Below are positions 1 to 5,647 of a stretch of 12,944 bases of DNA, piece after piece (within the stretch, counting starts at the first letter, position 1; every line of letters begins with the position of its first letter). Source of the DNA: an uncultured Clostridium sp. GTDB taxonomy: Bacteria > Cyanobacteriota > Vampirovibrionia > Gastranaerophilales > Gastranaerophilaceae. A program made the position numbers and the translations under genes. The DNA is taken from NCBI GenBank assembly GCA_958449715.1, contig CAUDIU010000048.1, positions 1 to 12,944 on the forward strand, written 5' to 3'. Below the pieces are notes generated by a model. That model was not told the origin of the DNA. It did no database searches and worked only from the letters and a program-made list of their open reading frames with translations.

Positions 1-568
1 CTGCGTGATGAATATTAAATGAAAATGGAAGTATTATTTTACCATTTTTCTCAACATATTTTCCCCAAGTAATTACAGGAGCTAAATATTTTCCTTCATC
101 AAAAACGTGTATATCAAAACTTTTATAATTTATCCAAGGTAAACAGGAAACATTAAAAACATTTGGAGGAACATTTTTAAAATCAAAAGCTCTGCAATCT
201 TTGTATTTGTTAATAATATTCAAAAAATTACGATGAAATACTTCTAAATTTTCATTATATTCTGCAACGAACAAAGCACACATTTCATCTTCTTTGAAAA
301 AATGTGCAAAATATGGATGAATCACATCATATACCCCAACGTTGTTATTTTCATCCCAACCTAATCTAAATTCTTCATGAGCATTAATAATTTTACATAC
401 TGCCCACATAAAAGAAGGATAAAATCTGTAACCTTTAGATTTTATATAAGATAGAAATTTAGTTATATCAATATCACATGTTACACTAAGAACATTACGC
501 AAATTATTAATATAATGCCAAAATAAATTATATCTTTTCCAATTTTTATCTTTAATTTCAAATCTCAT
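1..568 (-). CDS. CatA-like chloramphenicol/O-acetyltransferase, 3' end beyond window
   Basis: The reading frame opens at the ATG at 568 and stays open to base 1, giving 189 codons; the C-terminus lies outside the window. The protein matches the type A chloramphenicol acetyltransferase fold, which transfers acetyl from acetyl-CoA to a hydroxyl group as a cytosolic trimer. Landmarks seen are NWKRYNLFWHY (9-19), GYRFYPSF (46-53), VSCLPW (140-145, with the family's conserved Ser141), APVITWGK (163-170) and LPFSFNIHHA (180-189). His188 is the second histidine of HHxxxDG and should be the catalytic base; the Asp of that motif falls outside. The family is usually about 215 residues, so roughly 25 are missing. 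AGGA lies 8 nt before the start. Whether it acetylates chloramphenicol or another acceptor cannot be told from this sequence. It follows a tRNA terminator and has no clear promoter of its own. No mobile-element genes are visible beside it. Confidence 0.82.
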   Translation of the reverse strand, partial: MRFEIKDKNWKRYNLFWHYINNLRNVLSVTCDIDITKFLSYIKSKGYRFYPSFMWAVCKIINAHEEFRLGWDENNNVGVYDVIHPYFAHFFKEDEMCALFVAEYNENLEVFHRNFLNIINKYKDCRAFDFKNVPPNVFNVSCLPWINYKSFDIHVFDEGKYLAPVITWGKYVEKNGKIILPFSFNIHHA

Positions 569-620
569 TAACTTTATCCTACAACAATATCCCCAAAACT
601 TATTAATTTTAATTTTCGTA

Positions 621-650
621 ATAAAAAAGACCCCTTAAACTAGGAGTCTT
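621..650 (-). terminator. Rho-independent terminator of tRNA-Ile
   Basis: On the minus strand AAGACTCC and GGGGTCTT form an 8-bp stem (one G-U pair) around an 8-nt loop, followed by a T-rich run (621-626). The wobble pair becomes an A/C mismatch on the plus strand, so the element is oriented to end minus-strand transcription just after the tRNA. Confidence 0.8.
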
Positions 651-658
651 CTTTAATC

Positions 659-732
<74 letters not shown>

Positions 733-750
733 ATAACGTCAGCAAAATTA

Positions 751-779
751 AATGTATCATGAACATTTTTTAAAATCAA
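751..779 (-). promoter_or_regulatory. Predicted promoter of tRNA-Ile
   Basis: On the minus strand TTGATT (779-774) and TACATT (756-751) are separated by exactly 17 bases, and the tRNA begins 18 bases after the -10. Both hexamers match the consensus at 4 of 6 positions. Spacing and position carry most of the support. Confidence 0.5.
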
Positions 780-787
780 GCACTTTA

Positions 788-827
788 ATAAAAAAAACAG
801 ACAGATTTTTTTAAATCTGCCTGTTTT
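788..827 (-). terminator. Rho-independent terminator of hsp20
   Basis: On the minus strand AAACAGGCAGATTT pairs with AAATCTGTCTGTTT (one G-U) and runs into eight T residues. It starts about 20 bases after the hsp20 stop codon. The plus-strand side lacks a comparable T-run. Confidence 0.85.
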
Positions 828-845
828 CTATGTTTTAGCTGATTA

Positions 846-1301
846 TTATTTTACTGTTAATTTCTTTTTAGCTTCTTTTTCTGCATATTTTTTAGGAGCA
901 TGGATTTTTAATACACCATGTTCTAGTTTGGCTTCTGTTTTTTCTACATCAATTTCTTCAGGGAAATATACTGTTCGAGAAAATTCGCCATACTTGAATT
1001 CTGATTTCTTATATGCTTTTTCATTTTCAATTTTTTCTTCTTCTTTTTTAGCATTGATTACTATGTAATTTTTATCTATATCAATATCTAAATCTTCTTT
1101 TTTGACTCCAGGTAATTCAGCTTTTACTTCATAATCTTTACCCTTGTCAGTCATTTCTACAGGCATTGAGAATTTTGCCATATCTTCCCAATATGCTGCT
1201 TCTGGAAAGTAGCTGTCAAAGTGTCTGTTTAACAATGAACTGATTTCATCATTGACTGTTCTAATAAAATTTTCCGGAGCTTTTCTTACTAAAAATTTCA
1301 T
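846..1301 (-). CDS. Small heat-shock protein, Hsp20/alpha-crystallin family
   Basis: This 151-residue protein is a cytosolic small heat-shock protein, an ATP-independent holdase that binds unfolding proteins and passes them to chaperones such as ClpB (encoded at 6923). The alpha-crystallin domain covers about residues 47-136, with AELPGVKKEDL at 61-71 and GVLKIHAPK at 129-137. The N-terminal NFIRTVNDEISSLLNRHFD is typical of the family's oligomerising arm, and the C-terminal LTV (148-150) can serve as the I/L-x-I/V motif that links dimers. I chose the ATG at 1301 because AAGGAAG sits 8 nt before it; a GTG three codons upstream would overlap that ribosome site. It ends in a strong terminator. 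It is divergent from the XRE gene at 1476, and a 7-bp inverted repeat lies between them. No CIRCE element was seen. Confidence 0.95.
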   Translation of the reverse strand: MKFLVRKAPENFIRTVNDEISSLLNRHFDSYFPEAAYWEDMAKFSMPVEMTDKGKDYEVKAELPGVKKEDLDIDIDKNYIVINAKKEEEKIENEKAYKKSEFKYGEFSRTVYFPEEIDVEKTEAKLEHGVLKIHAPKKYAEKEAKKKLTVK

Positions 1302-1425
1302 ATCTAACACTTCCTTTCAATTATCTCTTTTCAACTACACTCACATTATTACTCCGTTTTTTTACATTCCTTATTTTTTTAACCAAAACTTAACATTCTA
1401 AAAATTACAATATTATTTTTACAAC

Positions 1426-1443
1426 CTTTCACTTTCGTGAAAG
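1426..1443. promoter_or_regulatory. Inverted repeat, candidate operator between hsp20 and XRE gene
   Basis: CTTTCAC and GTGAAAG form a perfect 7-bp inverted repeat separated by TTTC. Its centre is 41.5 bases before the ATG of the XRE gene at 1476. If that mRNA is leaderless, this is the standard position of an activator overlapping the -35 region. It could equally be an XRE autoregulatory site or control hsp20 on the other strand. Confidence 0.45.
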
Positions 1444-1463
1444 CGATTTTTATTCAAAAAAGA

Positions 1464-1469
1464 TAAAAT
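1464..1469 (+). promoter_or_regulatory. -10 element placed for a leaderless XRE mRNA
   Basis: TAAAAT ends exactly six bases before the ATG at 1476, so transcription would begin at or next to the start codon. There is no Shine-Dalgarno sequence, and no good -35 hexamer is visible; the inverted repeat at 1426-1443 takes its place. Confidence 0.5.
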
Positions 1470-1475
1470 TAGAAA

Positions 1476-1739
1476 ATGCAAATCGAAAAAAGAAAAAAAT
1501 TAATAATGAAAATCCTTGGTGAGAATATCCAAAGACTAAGAGGCGACAAAAGTCAATTTATTTTGTCTAGCGAGAATGATATTTCATGTTCAATAATCAG
1601 TACAGTCGAAAGAGGACTCAAAGATCCTCAATTAACAACCTTATTCAAAATTGCAGAAGCTCTCAACATAAAGACTTCTGAACTTGTAAAACTTATTGAA
1701 AATGAATTACCTAAAAATTTTTCTATGATTGATAAATAA
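1476..1739 (+). CDS. Small XRE-family HTH regulator
   Basis: This 87-residue protein is essentially a single Cro/C1-type helix-turn-helix domain (about residues 13-72). The ILGENIQRLRG opening, the SIISTVERGLKDPQLTTLFKIAEAL recognition and scaffold segment, and the final LVKLIENELP helix are family-typical. The recognition helix region reads DISCSIISTVERG, with Ser-rich positions instead of the more common ISQSYISQIERG. It has no ligand or peptidase domain, so it is probably a dimeric DNA-binding repressor or activator. There is no Shine-Dalgarno site; the alternative ATG at codon 11 also lacks one and would trim the N-terminal helix. The gene is divergent from hsp20 and lies 136 bases before prs, which has its own promoter. 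Its targets are unknown; autoregulation through the 1426-1443 inverted repeat is an inference. Confidence 0.85.
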   Translation: MQIEKRKKLIMKILGENIQRLRGDKSQFILSSENDISCSIISTVERGLKDPQLTTLFKIAEALNIKTSELVKLIENELPKNFSMIDK

Positions 1740-1752
1740 TTTTTAAATTAAT

Positions 1753-1770
1753 GACAAAAAATTTTCTGTC
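1753..1770. other. 18-nt near-palindrome after the XRE gene
   Basis: GACAAAAAATTTTCTGTC is self-complementary except for one pair. No T-run follows, so it is not a convincing terminator. It lies 31 bases before the prs -35 element and could be a regulator site for prs. Confidence 0.25.
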
Positions 1771-1800
1771 GATGTTTTAGTAATATTACTTAAAATAATA

Positions 1801-1829
1801 TTGAGGTAAAAACTCATAAATTATATAAT
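1801..1829 (+). promoter_or_regulatory. Promoter of prs
   Basis: TTGAGG (1801-1806) and a perfect TATAAT (1824-1829) are separated by exactly 17 bases, 46 bases before the prs ATG. This is among the cleanest vegetative-type promoters in the window. Confidence 0.75.
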
Positions 1830-1875
1830 AAAATTGCATTGATAAGCAAAATTAATTAATTTGAAAGGAATAATA

Positions 1876-2889
1876 ATGGTTGCAGAAATGACATTCCCGC
1901 AGTTAGAACGCACAATTAACCCAACTCATGATATCAAATTATTTGCAGGACGTTCTAATACAAAACTTGCGCAGGAAATTGCTGATTATTTAGGGACATC
2001 AATTGGCCCTATGGTTGTTAAAAACTTCGCTGACGGCGAAATATATGTTCAAGTAAAAGAAAGCGTAAGAGGGGACGACGTTTTTATCATTCAACCTCTT
2101 TGTAATCCTGTAAACGAAAATTTAATGGAATTATTAATTATTATTGATGCATTCAAAAGAGCTAGTGCTAAAACAATTACTGCAGTAATTCCTTATTACG
2201 GATATGCAAGACAAGATAGAAAAACTTCTGGTCGTGAAGCTATCACAGCTAAATTAGTTGCTGATTTATTAACTACTGCAGGTGCTGACAGAATTCTTGC
2301 AATGGATTTACACACAGGTCAAATCCAAGGTTTCTTCAATATTCTTGTAGACCATATTTTTGCTACATCAATTCTTACAAATTACATAAAAAGTTTAAAT
2401 ATCGATCCTGATGATATGGTAGCAGTAAGCCCTGACACAGGCGGGGTTCAAAGAACAAGACACTTTGCAAAATCAATTGGTTGCTCTCTTGCAATCATTG
2501 ACAAACGTCGCGACAAACATAACGAAGCTATCGCATCTCATGTAATCGGTGATGTAAAAGATAAAATCTGCGTAATGTTCGACGATATGATTGATACTGC
2601 AGGTACTATTTGTGAAGCATCTAAATTATTAAAAAGAGAAGGTGCAAAAGATATCTATGTTTGCGCAGTACACCCTGTATTCTCAGGCCCTGCAATCGAA
2701 AGACTTGCAAATGCACCTATCAAGGAATGCATTGTTACAAATACAATTCCTTTAGATATGTCTAAAATGCCTCCAAATATTAAACAACTATCTGTTGCAC
2801 CATTACTTGGAACTGCTATCGCAAGAATTCATGATGATGAATCAGTTAGTTCTTTATTTGGATTTGAAAAGGAAATGCAAGTTCAATAA
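1876..2889 (+). CDS. prs: Ribose-phosphate pyrophosphokinase (PRPP synthetase)
   Basis: This enzyme transfers pyrophosphate from ATP to ribose 5-phosphate to make PRPP, the precursor of purines, pyrimidines, NAD, histidine and tryptophan. All class I signatures are present: LFAGRSN (22-28), FADGEIYVQVKESVRG (51-66), PYYGYARQDRK (106-116), DLHTGQIQGFF (144-154, catalytic His146), the flexible loop KRRDKHNEA (210-218) and the PRPP-binding loop VMFDDMIDTAGT (233-244). I use the ATG at 1876, which has AAGGA six bases upstream; the in-frame TTG at 1861 would swallow that site. At 337 residues it is slightly longer than the usual 310-320. The extra length is an N-terminal arm of about 18 residues and a short C-terminal tail. 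The TAA stop is also the first arm of a downstream hairpin repeat. Confidence 0.98.
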   Translation: MVAEMTFPQLERTINPTHDIKLFAGRSNTKLAQEIADYLGTSIGPMVVKNFADGEIYVQVKESVRGDDVFIIQPLCNPVNENLMELLIIIDAFKRASAKTITAVIPYYGYARQDRKTSGREAITAKLVADLLTTAGADRILAMDLHTGQIQGFFNILVDHIFATSILTNYIKSLNIDPDDMVAVSPDTGGVQRTRHFAKSIGCSLAIIDKRRDKHNEAIASHVIGDVKDKICVMFDDMIDTAGTICEASKLLKREGAKDIYVCAVHPVFSGPAIERLANAPIKECIVTNTIPLDMSKMPPNIKQLSVAPLLGTAIARIHDDESVSSLFGFEKEMQVQ

Positions 2890-3090
2890 GCGTGCCGCTT
2901 AACCCGCCAAACAAGTAATTTAAAATACTTATTTTGTCTTAACTAAAGAAAAGCGTGCCGCTTAACCCATCAAACAAGTAATTCAAACACTTATTTTATC
3001 TTACCTAAAGATAAGCGTGCCGCTTAATCCACCAAACAGGTAATTCAAAATACTTATTTTGTTTTAACTAAAATAAGCGTGTAATTTAAT
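2887..3090. repeat. Tandem ~62-bp repeat array, about 3.3 copies, after prs
   Basis: Units start at 2888, 2951, 3013 and 3075, giving periods of 63, 62 and 62 bases; the fourth is a divergent stub. Each full unit begins with AAGCGTGCCGCTTAA, whose AAGCG and CGCTT arms form a hairpin with a TGC loop. The stem is 6 bp in copies 1 and 3, where T...A flanks it. A second weak stem follows (AAGTA...TACTT; in copy 3 AGGTA...TACTT with a G-U pair), then a T-rich tract and a taactaaa-like segment. Copies differ by a handful of substitutions. The first hairpin includes the prs stop codon. No reading frame spans the array. It may act as a 3' UTR processing or stability element, or be a family of dispersed intergenic repeats. 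Confidence 0.85.
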
Positions 3091-3116
3091 TTGTTTTACA
3101 ACTATTAATTAGACAT

Positions 3117-3149
3117 AAAAAAAAGCCATTCTTTTTAGTAAGAACGGCT
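3117..3149 (-). terminator. Rho-independent terminator ending the candidate small RNA
   Basis: The 10-bp stem spans 3149-3140 and 3133-3124 around a 6-nt loop, followed by T residues complementary to 3123-3117. On the plus strand the stem has an A/C mismatch and no T-run, so it is not the prs terminator. Confidence 0.8.
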
Positions 3150-3196
3150 ACCAGACTTGGGGAGGAGGTATGAAAAACTTTCGTTTTTCATATCTA
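3117..3196 (-). ncRNA. Candidate small regulatory RNA with anti-Shine-Dalgarno segment
   Basis: Read on the minus strand there are three parts. First is a perfect 10-bp hairpin (arms 3192-3183 and 3178-3169) capped by a GAAA tetraloop. Second is an 18-nt unpaired stretch (3168-3151) beginning CCTCCTCCCCAAGTC. Third is a 10-bp terminator stem (AGCCGTTCTT with AAGAATGGCT, one G-U) followed by seven T residues. The G-U pair and T-run exist only on this strand, fixing the direction. No minus-strand gene lies upstream, so the terminator needs its own transcript. The layout of hairpin, CU-rich single strand and terminator resembles cyanobacterial Yfr1, but the sequence is not the Yfr1 motif. The 5' end is uncertain: TATAAA lies about 15 bases upstream of the hairpin but without a good -35. 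A second hairpin at 3250-3270 may belong to a longer form. Confidence 0.55.
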
Positions 3197-3249
3197 ATAA
3201 TTTTTTATACGAACAACAAACTTTTATTCTTGCATATTTTTTTCAAATC

Positions 3250-3270
3250 TCATCTAAATAGAGGAGATGA
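3250..3270 (-). other. Small hairpin upstream of the candidate small RNA
   Basis: On the minus strand TCATCT and AGATGA form a 6-bp stem with a 9-nt loop starting CCTC, echoing the CU-rich motif of the small RNA downstream. It may be part of a longer small RNA or of the leader region. Support is only structural. Confidence 0.25.
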
Positions 3271-3316
3271 ATTATTATAAATAAATTAATTTTTAATAAA
3301 AATTGAAAAAATTTGA

Positions 3317-3322
3317 TATAAT
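3317..3322 (+). promoter_or_regulatory. -10 element placed for a leaderless kinase mRNA
   Basis: A perfect TATAAT ends six bases before the ATG at 3329, with no Shine-Dalgarno sequence between. The -35 region is AT-only and unconvincing. Transcription would start at the A of the start codon. Confidence 0.6.
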
Positions 3323-3328
3323 AACAAT

Positions 3329-4048
3329 ATGAACGACAAAGATTATGAAGATTTTATATCAACAGTAAGTCATGAACTAAGGACTCCGCTGACATCAATT
3401 AGAGGTTTTTCTCAAACTATGCTTGCGTCTTGGGATAAACTTGATGATGAAAGCAAAAAAAAATTCTTAAATATCATAGTTGAGCAATCAAACAGATTAA
3501 TTAATCTTGTTGAAAACATGCTCTCAGTTACCAAATTGCAAAATTCAAAAGAGAATTTAATTTATAAAGAAATTCAAATCAAACCTGTAATTGAAATGAT
3601 TAGTTCAATCGTAAAAAATCAGTACAAAGATAAAAAAATCAACATTGAAATCACAAATACAACTCCTGCAATCTTAGCTGACAAGGATAAATTTCAGCAA
3701 ATAATGACAAATTTAATTGAAAACGCAGCAAAATACGGAGATGACAACACAACAATTACAGTAAAAGCTAATATCTATAAAGATATGGTCTCAATCAAAG
3801 TTACAAATCAAGGAATAGAAATCCCAAAAGAAGACTATGAAAAAATATTCACAAAATTTTCAAGGATAGATAATCCTCTTACAAGAAAAGTTCAAGGAAG
3901 CGGACTTGGACTTTATATCACTAAAAATTTAGTCGAAAAAATGCAAGGACAAATTTCTGTTCAATCAGAAAATCATCAAACAACTTTTGAAGTAAATTTA
4001 CCCGCAGCAAACATCGAACGTCAAGCGAGGGAAAAATGCAGTCAGTAA
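3329..4048 (+). CDS. Sensorless cytosolic histidine kinase
   Basis: This 239-residue protein starts directly with the dimerisation and phosphoacceptor domain: FISTVSHELRTPLTSIRG (9-26), with His15 as the predicted autophosphorylation site. The HATPase domain follows, with N-box NLIENAAKYG (128-137), F-box FTKF (174-177) and G2 box GSGLGL (190-195). There is no transmembrane segment and no PAS, GAF or HAMP domain, so it must sense through a partner or respond to cytoplasmic state. The G1 box reads VTNQGIEIP (158-166), where most kinases have DxGxG. Asn160 replaces the adenine-contacting Asp and Glu replaces the second Gly, which may weaken or alter ATP binding. It overlaps the next gene by 13 bases, so the two are co-translated. 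No Shine-Dalgarno precedes it, and a TATAAT six bases upstream predicts a leaderless mRNA. Confidence 0.93.
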   Translation: MNDKDYEDFISTVSHELRTPLTSIRGFSQTMLASWDKLDDESKKKFLNIIVEQSNRLINLVENMLSVTKLQNSKENLIYKEIQIKPVIEMISSIVKNQYKDKKINIEITNTTPAILADKDKFQQIMTNLIENAAKYGDDNTTITVKANIYKDMVSIKVTNQGIEIPKEDYEKIFTKFSRIDNPLTRKVQGSGLGLYITKNLVEKMQGQISVQSENHQTTFEVNLPAANIERQAREKCSQ

Positions 4049-5322
4049 CATTAATAATCGACAAAAGAAAAGAATTATCTACTAAATACAAAAAATTACT
4101 TGATAGCAAAACAAACAAGGTAATTATTTCAAAAAACCTGATTTCGGCAATGAAATTAATTCAGGATAAAGAACCTGATTTAATAATCATTTCAGACAGC
4201 ATTGACAGTGATTTATCTGACTATTGCAAAAAAATCAGGGCATTAACCTATAATATGCGACCAATTATAATTGCAACATCTAAATCAGCAGAGCTTGAAG
4301 ACAAACTTGCAGTTCTTGAAAACGGTGCAGATGACTTTATTTCAGAGCCTGTAAACCCTGAAGAATTTATAATGAGAATAAAAGCTCACCTAAGACGTGA
4401 ACTTGAATCTAATATGGATCCGAAAAAGTTTCTACCGGGGAAAAACTACTCAAAAAGAGCACTAAAAAGAATTGTTTCAGAAAATACATTCTGGGCTGCC
4501 ATGCTCATAAGCATTGAAAACTTCAAAAATTACAAAGAAACATACACAGAACTTGCATCTGACAAATTAATCCAAACTTACTGCGCCATAATCAGATCAG
4601 CACTATCTGAAAATGACTATCTGGGTACAATTTCAGAAAACGAATTTTTAATTATTACAGACGGTTTGAAAGCTGAAAAAATTGCAAATTTCCTAACTTT
4701 TGCATTTGATTCAGTTGCATCAAAATTTTATTCTCCACAAGATAATAAACGCGGATTCATGCTTATGAGAGGAGATGAAATTGCAGGAAGAAGGTCAAAC
4801 TTTGTACATACAACAATCGGTATCATTACAAATGAATTCGTTCAATACAAAGATTCAAATATGTTGATGAGTTCACTTTTACATATTCACAAACTTGCTG
4901 ACATGCCTGCAAAATCAAATTATTTAATAGAAAGACCCTGCATAAGTGCAGAAAATTCTATAAATAACGAAATCAATAATAAAGTAGTTATTATAGAAAA
5001 TGATGAAGCAATGACACTGCTTTTAAATACAATTTTAGACCTGCAAGGATATGAAGTTACGGTATCAAACAGCTATGACACATCAATAGATACTATTCCT
5101 GCATTAATAATTCTTGATGCAGGGAATATAGAATCTTTAAAAGGTGTGGAAATTTGTAAAAAACTAAGACAAGACCCTAATTTTGACAAAACAAAAATTA
5201 TAATGACATCAATCTACCATGATAAAGAGTTAATCCTAAATGCCGGAGCAGACTTGTATATTCCAAAACCTTATGAAATACCAAATCTTATAAAATGGAT
5301 AGAAAAATTGTTAAATAATTAA
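4036..5322 (+). CDS. Three-domain response regulator: REC, degenerate GGDEF, REC
   Basis: The domains in order are receiver (about 1-120), GGDEF-like (about 150-268) and receiver (about 315-427). In the first receiver the beta-3 acceptor position is Ser53, with Asp54 next to it, and the conserved Lys is Glu104, so phosphorylation is doubtful. The middle domain keeps the diguanylate cyclase frame (LISIENFKNYKETY; ISENEFLIIT), but the GGDEF signature is SENEF (200-204), so cyclic-di-GMP synthesis is not expected. The second receiver is canonical: acid pocket ENDE (321-324), acceptor Asp361, Thr391 and Lys411-Pro412. It overlaps the kinase gene, making that kinase the likely phosphodonor for Asp361. 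No DNA-binding domain is present, so the output is probably protein-protein. Its stop overlaps the stop of the opposite-strand gene. Confidence 0.92.
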   Translation: MQSVTLIIDKRKELSTKYKKLLDSKTNKVIISKNLISAMKLIQDKEPDLIIISDSIDSDLSDYCKKIRALTYNMRPIIIATSKSAELEDKLAVLENGADDFISEPVNPEEFIMRIKAHLRRELESNMDPKKFLPGKNYSKRALKRIVSENTFWAAMLISIENFKNYKETYTELASDKLIQTYCAIIRSALSENDYLGTISENEFLIITDGLKAEKIANFLTFAFDSVASKFYSPQDNKRGFMLMRGDEIAGRRSNFVHTTIGIITNEFVQYKDSNMLMSSLLHIHKLADMPAKSNYLIERPCISAENSINNEINNKVVIIENDEAMTLLLNTILDLQGYEVTVSNSYDTSIDTIPALIILDAGNIESLKGVEICKKLRQDPNFDKTKIIMTSIYHDKELILNAGADLYIPKPYEIPNLIKWIEKLLNN

Positions 5323-5507
5323 CCTAACATATTTTCAAGAATTTTTGCATCATCATCAGCTTTTTGAGTATTTCTGATGTAAGATTTACGCATATATGAT
5401 CTCAAAGCTTCACGAATCAATTCACTTCTAGTTCTTTGCTCATTAGACGCGAAACCATCAATCTTATGTAAAAACTCATCGGGCATTGTCACTAAAATTT
5501 TAGCCAT
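5319..5507 (-). CDS. Ribbon-helix-helix (CopG/Arc-type) DNA-binding protein
   Basis: This 62-residue protein begins with a beta strand (AKILVTMP, 2-9) followed by helices FLHKIDGFAS and TRSELIREALRSYMRKSY. That is the ribbon-helix-helix arrangement, in which paired strands of a dimer enter the DNA major groove. The basic and acidic C-terminal tail (45-62) could contact a partner. Proteins of this type are antitoxins, plasmid-copy regulators or small transcription factors. No toxin gene lies beside it, so a stand-alone regulator is more likely. AAGGGGG lies 7 nt upstream of the start. A good promoter (5540-5568) carries an ACATATGT palindrome touching the -10, a plausible autorepression site. 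Its stop codon overlaps that of the convergent response regulator gene. Confidence 0.88.
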   Translation of the reverse strand: MAKILVTMPDEFLHKIDGFASNEQRTRSELIREALRSYMRKSYIRNTQKADDDAKILENMLG

Positions 5508-5539
5508 AAATTAACCCCCTTAACTTCACACTCATTCAC

Positions 5540-5568
5540 ATAATAACATATGTAAACCTTTTTTTCAA
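5540..5568 (-). promoter_or_regulatory. Promoter of the RHH gene with palindromic operator candidate
   Basis: On the minus strand TTGAAA (5568-5563) and TATTAT (5545-5540) are 17 bases apart. The palindrome ACATATGT (5546-5553) fills the spacer next to the -10, where a bound dimer would block RNA polymerase. Confidence 0.6.
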
Positions 5569-5590
5569 TAGTATTAGACCAAGAGAGTAA

Positions 5591-5618
5591 TGGACATTTA
5601 CAAAATATTTTCTATACT
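5591..5618 (+). promoter_or_regulatory. Promoter of the membrane-anchored alpha-crystallin gene
   Basis: TGGACA (5591-5596) and TATACT (5613-5618), each 5 of 6 to consensus, are separated by 16 bases. They lie 29 bases before an ATG that has AAAGGAG upstream. Confidence 0.6.
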
Positions 5619-5647
5619 TATACTTAAGAAAACGAAAGGAGTTTTTT

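Noticed and set aside
1302..1475. CIRCE/HrcA operator controlling hsp20 or clpB
   Set aside because: No TTAGCACTC-N9-GAGTGCTAA or close variant was found upstream of either chaperone gene.
1861..1875. Upstream TTG start for prs (and likewise GTG for hsp20 at 1310, TTG for the aldolase at 10359)
   Set aside because: For prs and hsp20 the upstream start overlaps the ribosome site that serves a later ATG at good spacing. For the aldolase the TTG gives two extra residues with no supporting signal.
2887..3090. CRISPR array
   Set aside because: The whole 62-bp unit is repeated, with no unique spacers between short repeats, and no cas genes are nearby.
3117..3149. Terminator of prs
   Set aside because: On the plus strand the stem carries an A/C mismatch and is followed by ACCAGAC, not a T-run. 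The complementary strand has a fully paired stem and seven T residues.
3170..3280. A 36-codon plus-strand frame (MKNFRFSYLIIF...) after GGAGGAGG, resembling a small hydrophobic toxin
   Set aside because: The Shine-Dalgarno touches the ATG with no spacing, the start is locked in a 10-bp hairpin, and the terminator and G-U pair point to minus-strand transcription. Kept only as an alternative reading of the small-RNA locus.
3921..4118. Minus-strand frame over the kinase/response-regulator junction
   Set aside because: It lies in the shadow of two well-supported genes and has no ribosome site and no recognisable domain. The frames at 6313-6561, 8784-9128, 10456-10692 and 11277-11459 were dismissed for the same reason.
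4138..4780. Active diguanylate cyclase
   Set aside because: The GGDEF signature is SENEF, lacking the glycines and first acidic residue needed for GTP binding and catalysis.
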